From Chloroflexota bacterium (GTDB taxonomy: Bacteria > Chloroflexota > Dehalococcoidia > GIF9 > AB-539-J10): DNA of 7,129 nt. The DNA lies in NCBI GenBank assembly GCA_030604285.1, contig JAUVWD010000037.1, positions 1-7,129 on the forward strand. Direction: 5' to 3'. A program made the translations under genes and the position numbers. The notes under the pieces are model-generated. The model was not told where the DNA came from. It saw only the letters and a list, made by a program, of their open reading frames with translations, and did not search any database. Below are positions 6,337 through 7,129 of this stretch, piece by piece (positions within the stretch are counted from its first letter, which is position 1; each line of letters starts with the position of its first letter).

Positions 6337-7129
6337 CTATCCACTCCTGAGGCTTCGGAGAATTTCCCCAAACCTTGGTCTTTTCCCATACATCAGCAAG
6401 TAAGTCCTGAAAACCTTGGCTGCCAATGACAGCCCCCCAATGATGGATAGCACCAGCACAGCTATGCTTACGGCCAGTTGCCAGGTAGCAATACCAGTCA
6501 AGCCAAGCCTTGCCATCACTAACACGGGCGCAGTGAAGGGGAAAATAGTAAGTACTACCCAAACTGGGTTGTTCGGAAACGCCATAAGTAGAGATACGAA
6601 CCAAAGTGGTGAAACTGCCACAAGCATAAACACCGATGCTAGTTGTTGTCCTTCTCGCGCAGTGGGGCTGATGGCACCGACACCTGCCAAAAGCACGGCG
6701 AATAACAAGTAGCCCAGAATGAAATACACTATAGCCAGAACGATAAAGTTGGCCGGCATTTGTATCGTACTGATGAAGCCGCCGATGGTTGATGAAGCCA
6801 GGTTCAACAGGAGTAGCGCTGAGACCAGCCAGACGACTACCTGTGCCAGCCCGGCAGCACCAATCCCGAAAACCTTGCCGGTGAGTAACTGCCTGGCGGA
6901 AACGGAGGACAACAATATCTCTATAAGGCGATTCTCTTTCTCCTCACTAAGCCCTTGCAGCAGATAGGTGGAGGAGAAAACGATGGAGAATGAAAGTAAA
7001 AGGCTAAAAGCAACTGGAATGATAAAATTCCCGAGTCCGCCTTGCTCCGGAGCTATGTCGCCGGTTTCGGTAAGCCTGGTGGTAACCAGATTCAAGGGTG
7101 CTTCTACCCGGTCTACAGTGGCCGCGGGC
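6337..7129 (-). CDS. ABC-2 type transporter permease, C-terminal part (NatB-like)
   Basis: The reverse frame is open from the window edge to a TAG at 6337-6339; the N-terminal half is outside the window. No start is visible: a TTG at 7093-7095 is probably internal, since upstream codons read as ordinary protein (DRVEAPLN). The visible 264 residues begin with a short soluble stretch, probably the extracytoplasmic loop. Then come about six hydrophobic helices. A charged segment after the first helix (SEEKENRLIEILL, within about 6874-6948, ending in a GK) is the conserved cytoplasmic motif of ABC-2 exporter permeases (ABC2_membrane_3/NatB group). A basic C-terminus (GKRPRFGEILRSLR) follows the last helix. 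The partner ATPase gene is expected beyond the window on the reverse strand. The substrate cannot be told; sodium, drug or lipid export are all known in the family. It is convergent to, and probably unrelated to, the redox genes. Confidence 0.85.
   Translation of the reverse strand, partial: PAATVDRVEAPLNLVTTRLTETGDIAPEQGGLGNFIIPVAFSLLLSFSIVFSSTYLLQGLSEEKENRLIEILLSSVSARQLLTGKVFGIGAAGLAQVVVWLVSALLLLNLASSTIGGFISTIQMPANFIVLAIVYFILGYLLFAVLLAGVGAISPTAREGQQLASVFMLVAVSPLWFVSLLMAFPNNPVWVVLTIFPFTAPVLVMARLGLTGIATWQLAVSIAVLVLSIIGGLSLAAKVFRTYLLMYGKRPRFGEILRSLRSG

Noticed and set aside
6416..6967. Forward open frames opposite the permease gene
   Set aside because: The reverse strand encodes a clear membrane protein across the same bases; the forward frames are low-complexity shadows.

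Overview
The window carries four forward protein genes, one partial reverse gene and two broken gene copies. It looks like part of a bacterial chromosome from a strict anaerobe. The reasons are an Nfn-type flavin/iron-sulfur electron-bifurcating pair, an MvhD-like protein with four [4Fe-4S] motifs, and a thiamine-diphosphate (ThDP) enzyme of the oxalyl-CoA decarboxylase/2-hydroxyacyl-CoA lyase type. Base composition is close to even. Sediment anaerobes such as Dehalococcoidia-like Chloroflexota or deltaproteobacterial lineages would fit, but I cannot assign a taxon from sequence alone. No rRNA, tRNA, CRISPR array, insertion sequence or origin was seen.

Layout: 1-213 holds a remnant of the 5' end of an nfnB-like gene. 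About 229-373 holds a good promoter and a leader. A TTG-started gene (374-1591) encodes a tandem [2x(4Fe-4S) + MvhD-like] x2 protein. It overlaps nfnA (1584-2411) by 8 bases. Between nfnA and the intact nfnB (2766-4172) lies a second, frameshifted nfnB 5'-end remnant (2468-2747). After a 116-base gap with a possible promoter comes a 637-residue ThDP enzyme (4289-6202). A perfect 13-bp hairpin (6239-6268) separates it from a convergent ABC-2 type exporter permease (6337 to the window end), whose N-terminus lies outside.

Functional picture: NfnA and NfnB together would form an NAD(H)/NADP(H)/ferredoxin bifurcating transhydrogenase. The MvhD-like protein, translationally coupled to NfnA, is a plausible extra electron conduit to or from this complex. 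That link is inference from gene order. The ThDP enzyme may or may not be in the same transcript; it lacks the usual catalytic Glu and has an altered metal/ThDP motif.

Most notable: (i) the 5' end of nfnB appears three times in under 3 kb, twice as debris; (ii) an MvhD-like partner sits beside an Nfn pair, with no HdrA or hydrogenase gene in view; (iii) the ThDP enzyme has a Glu-to-Gln change at the family's activating residue.
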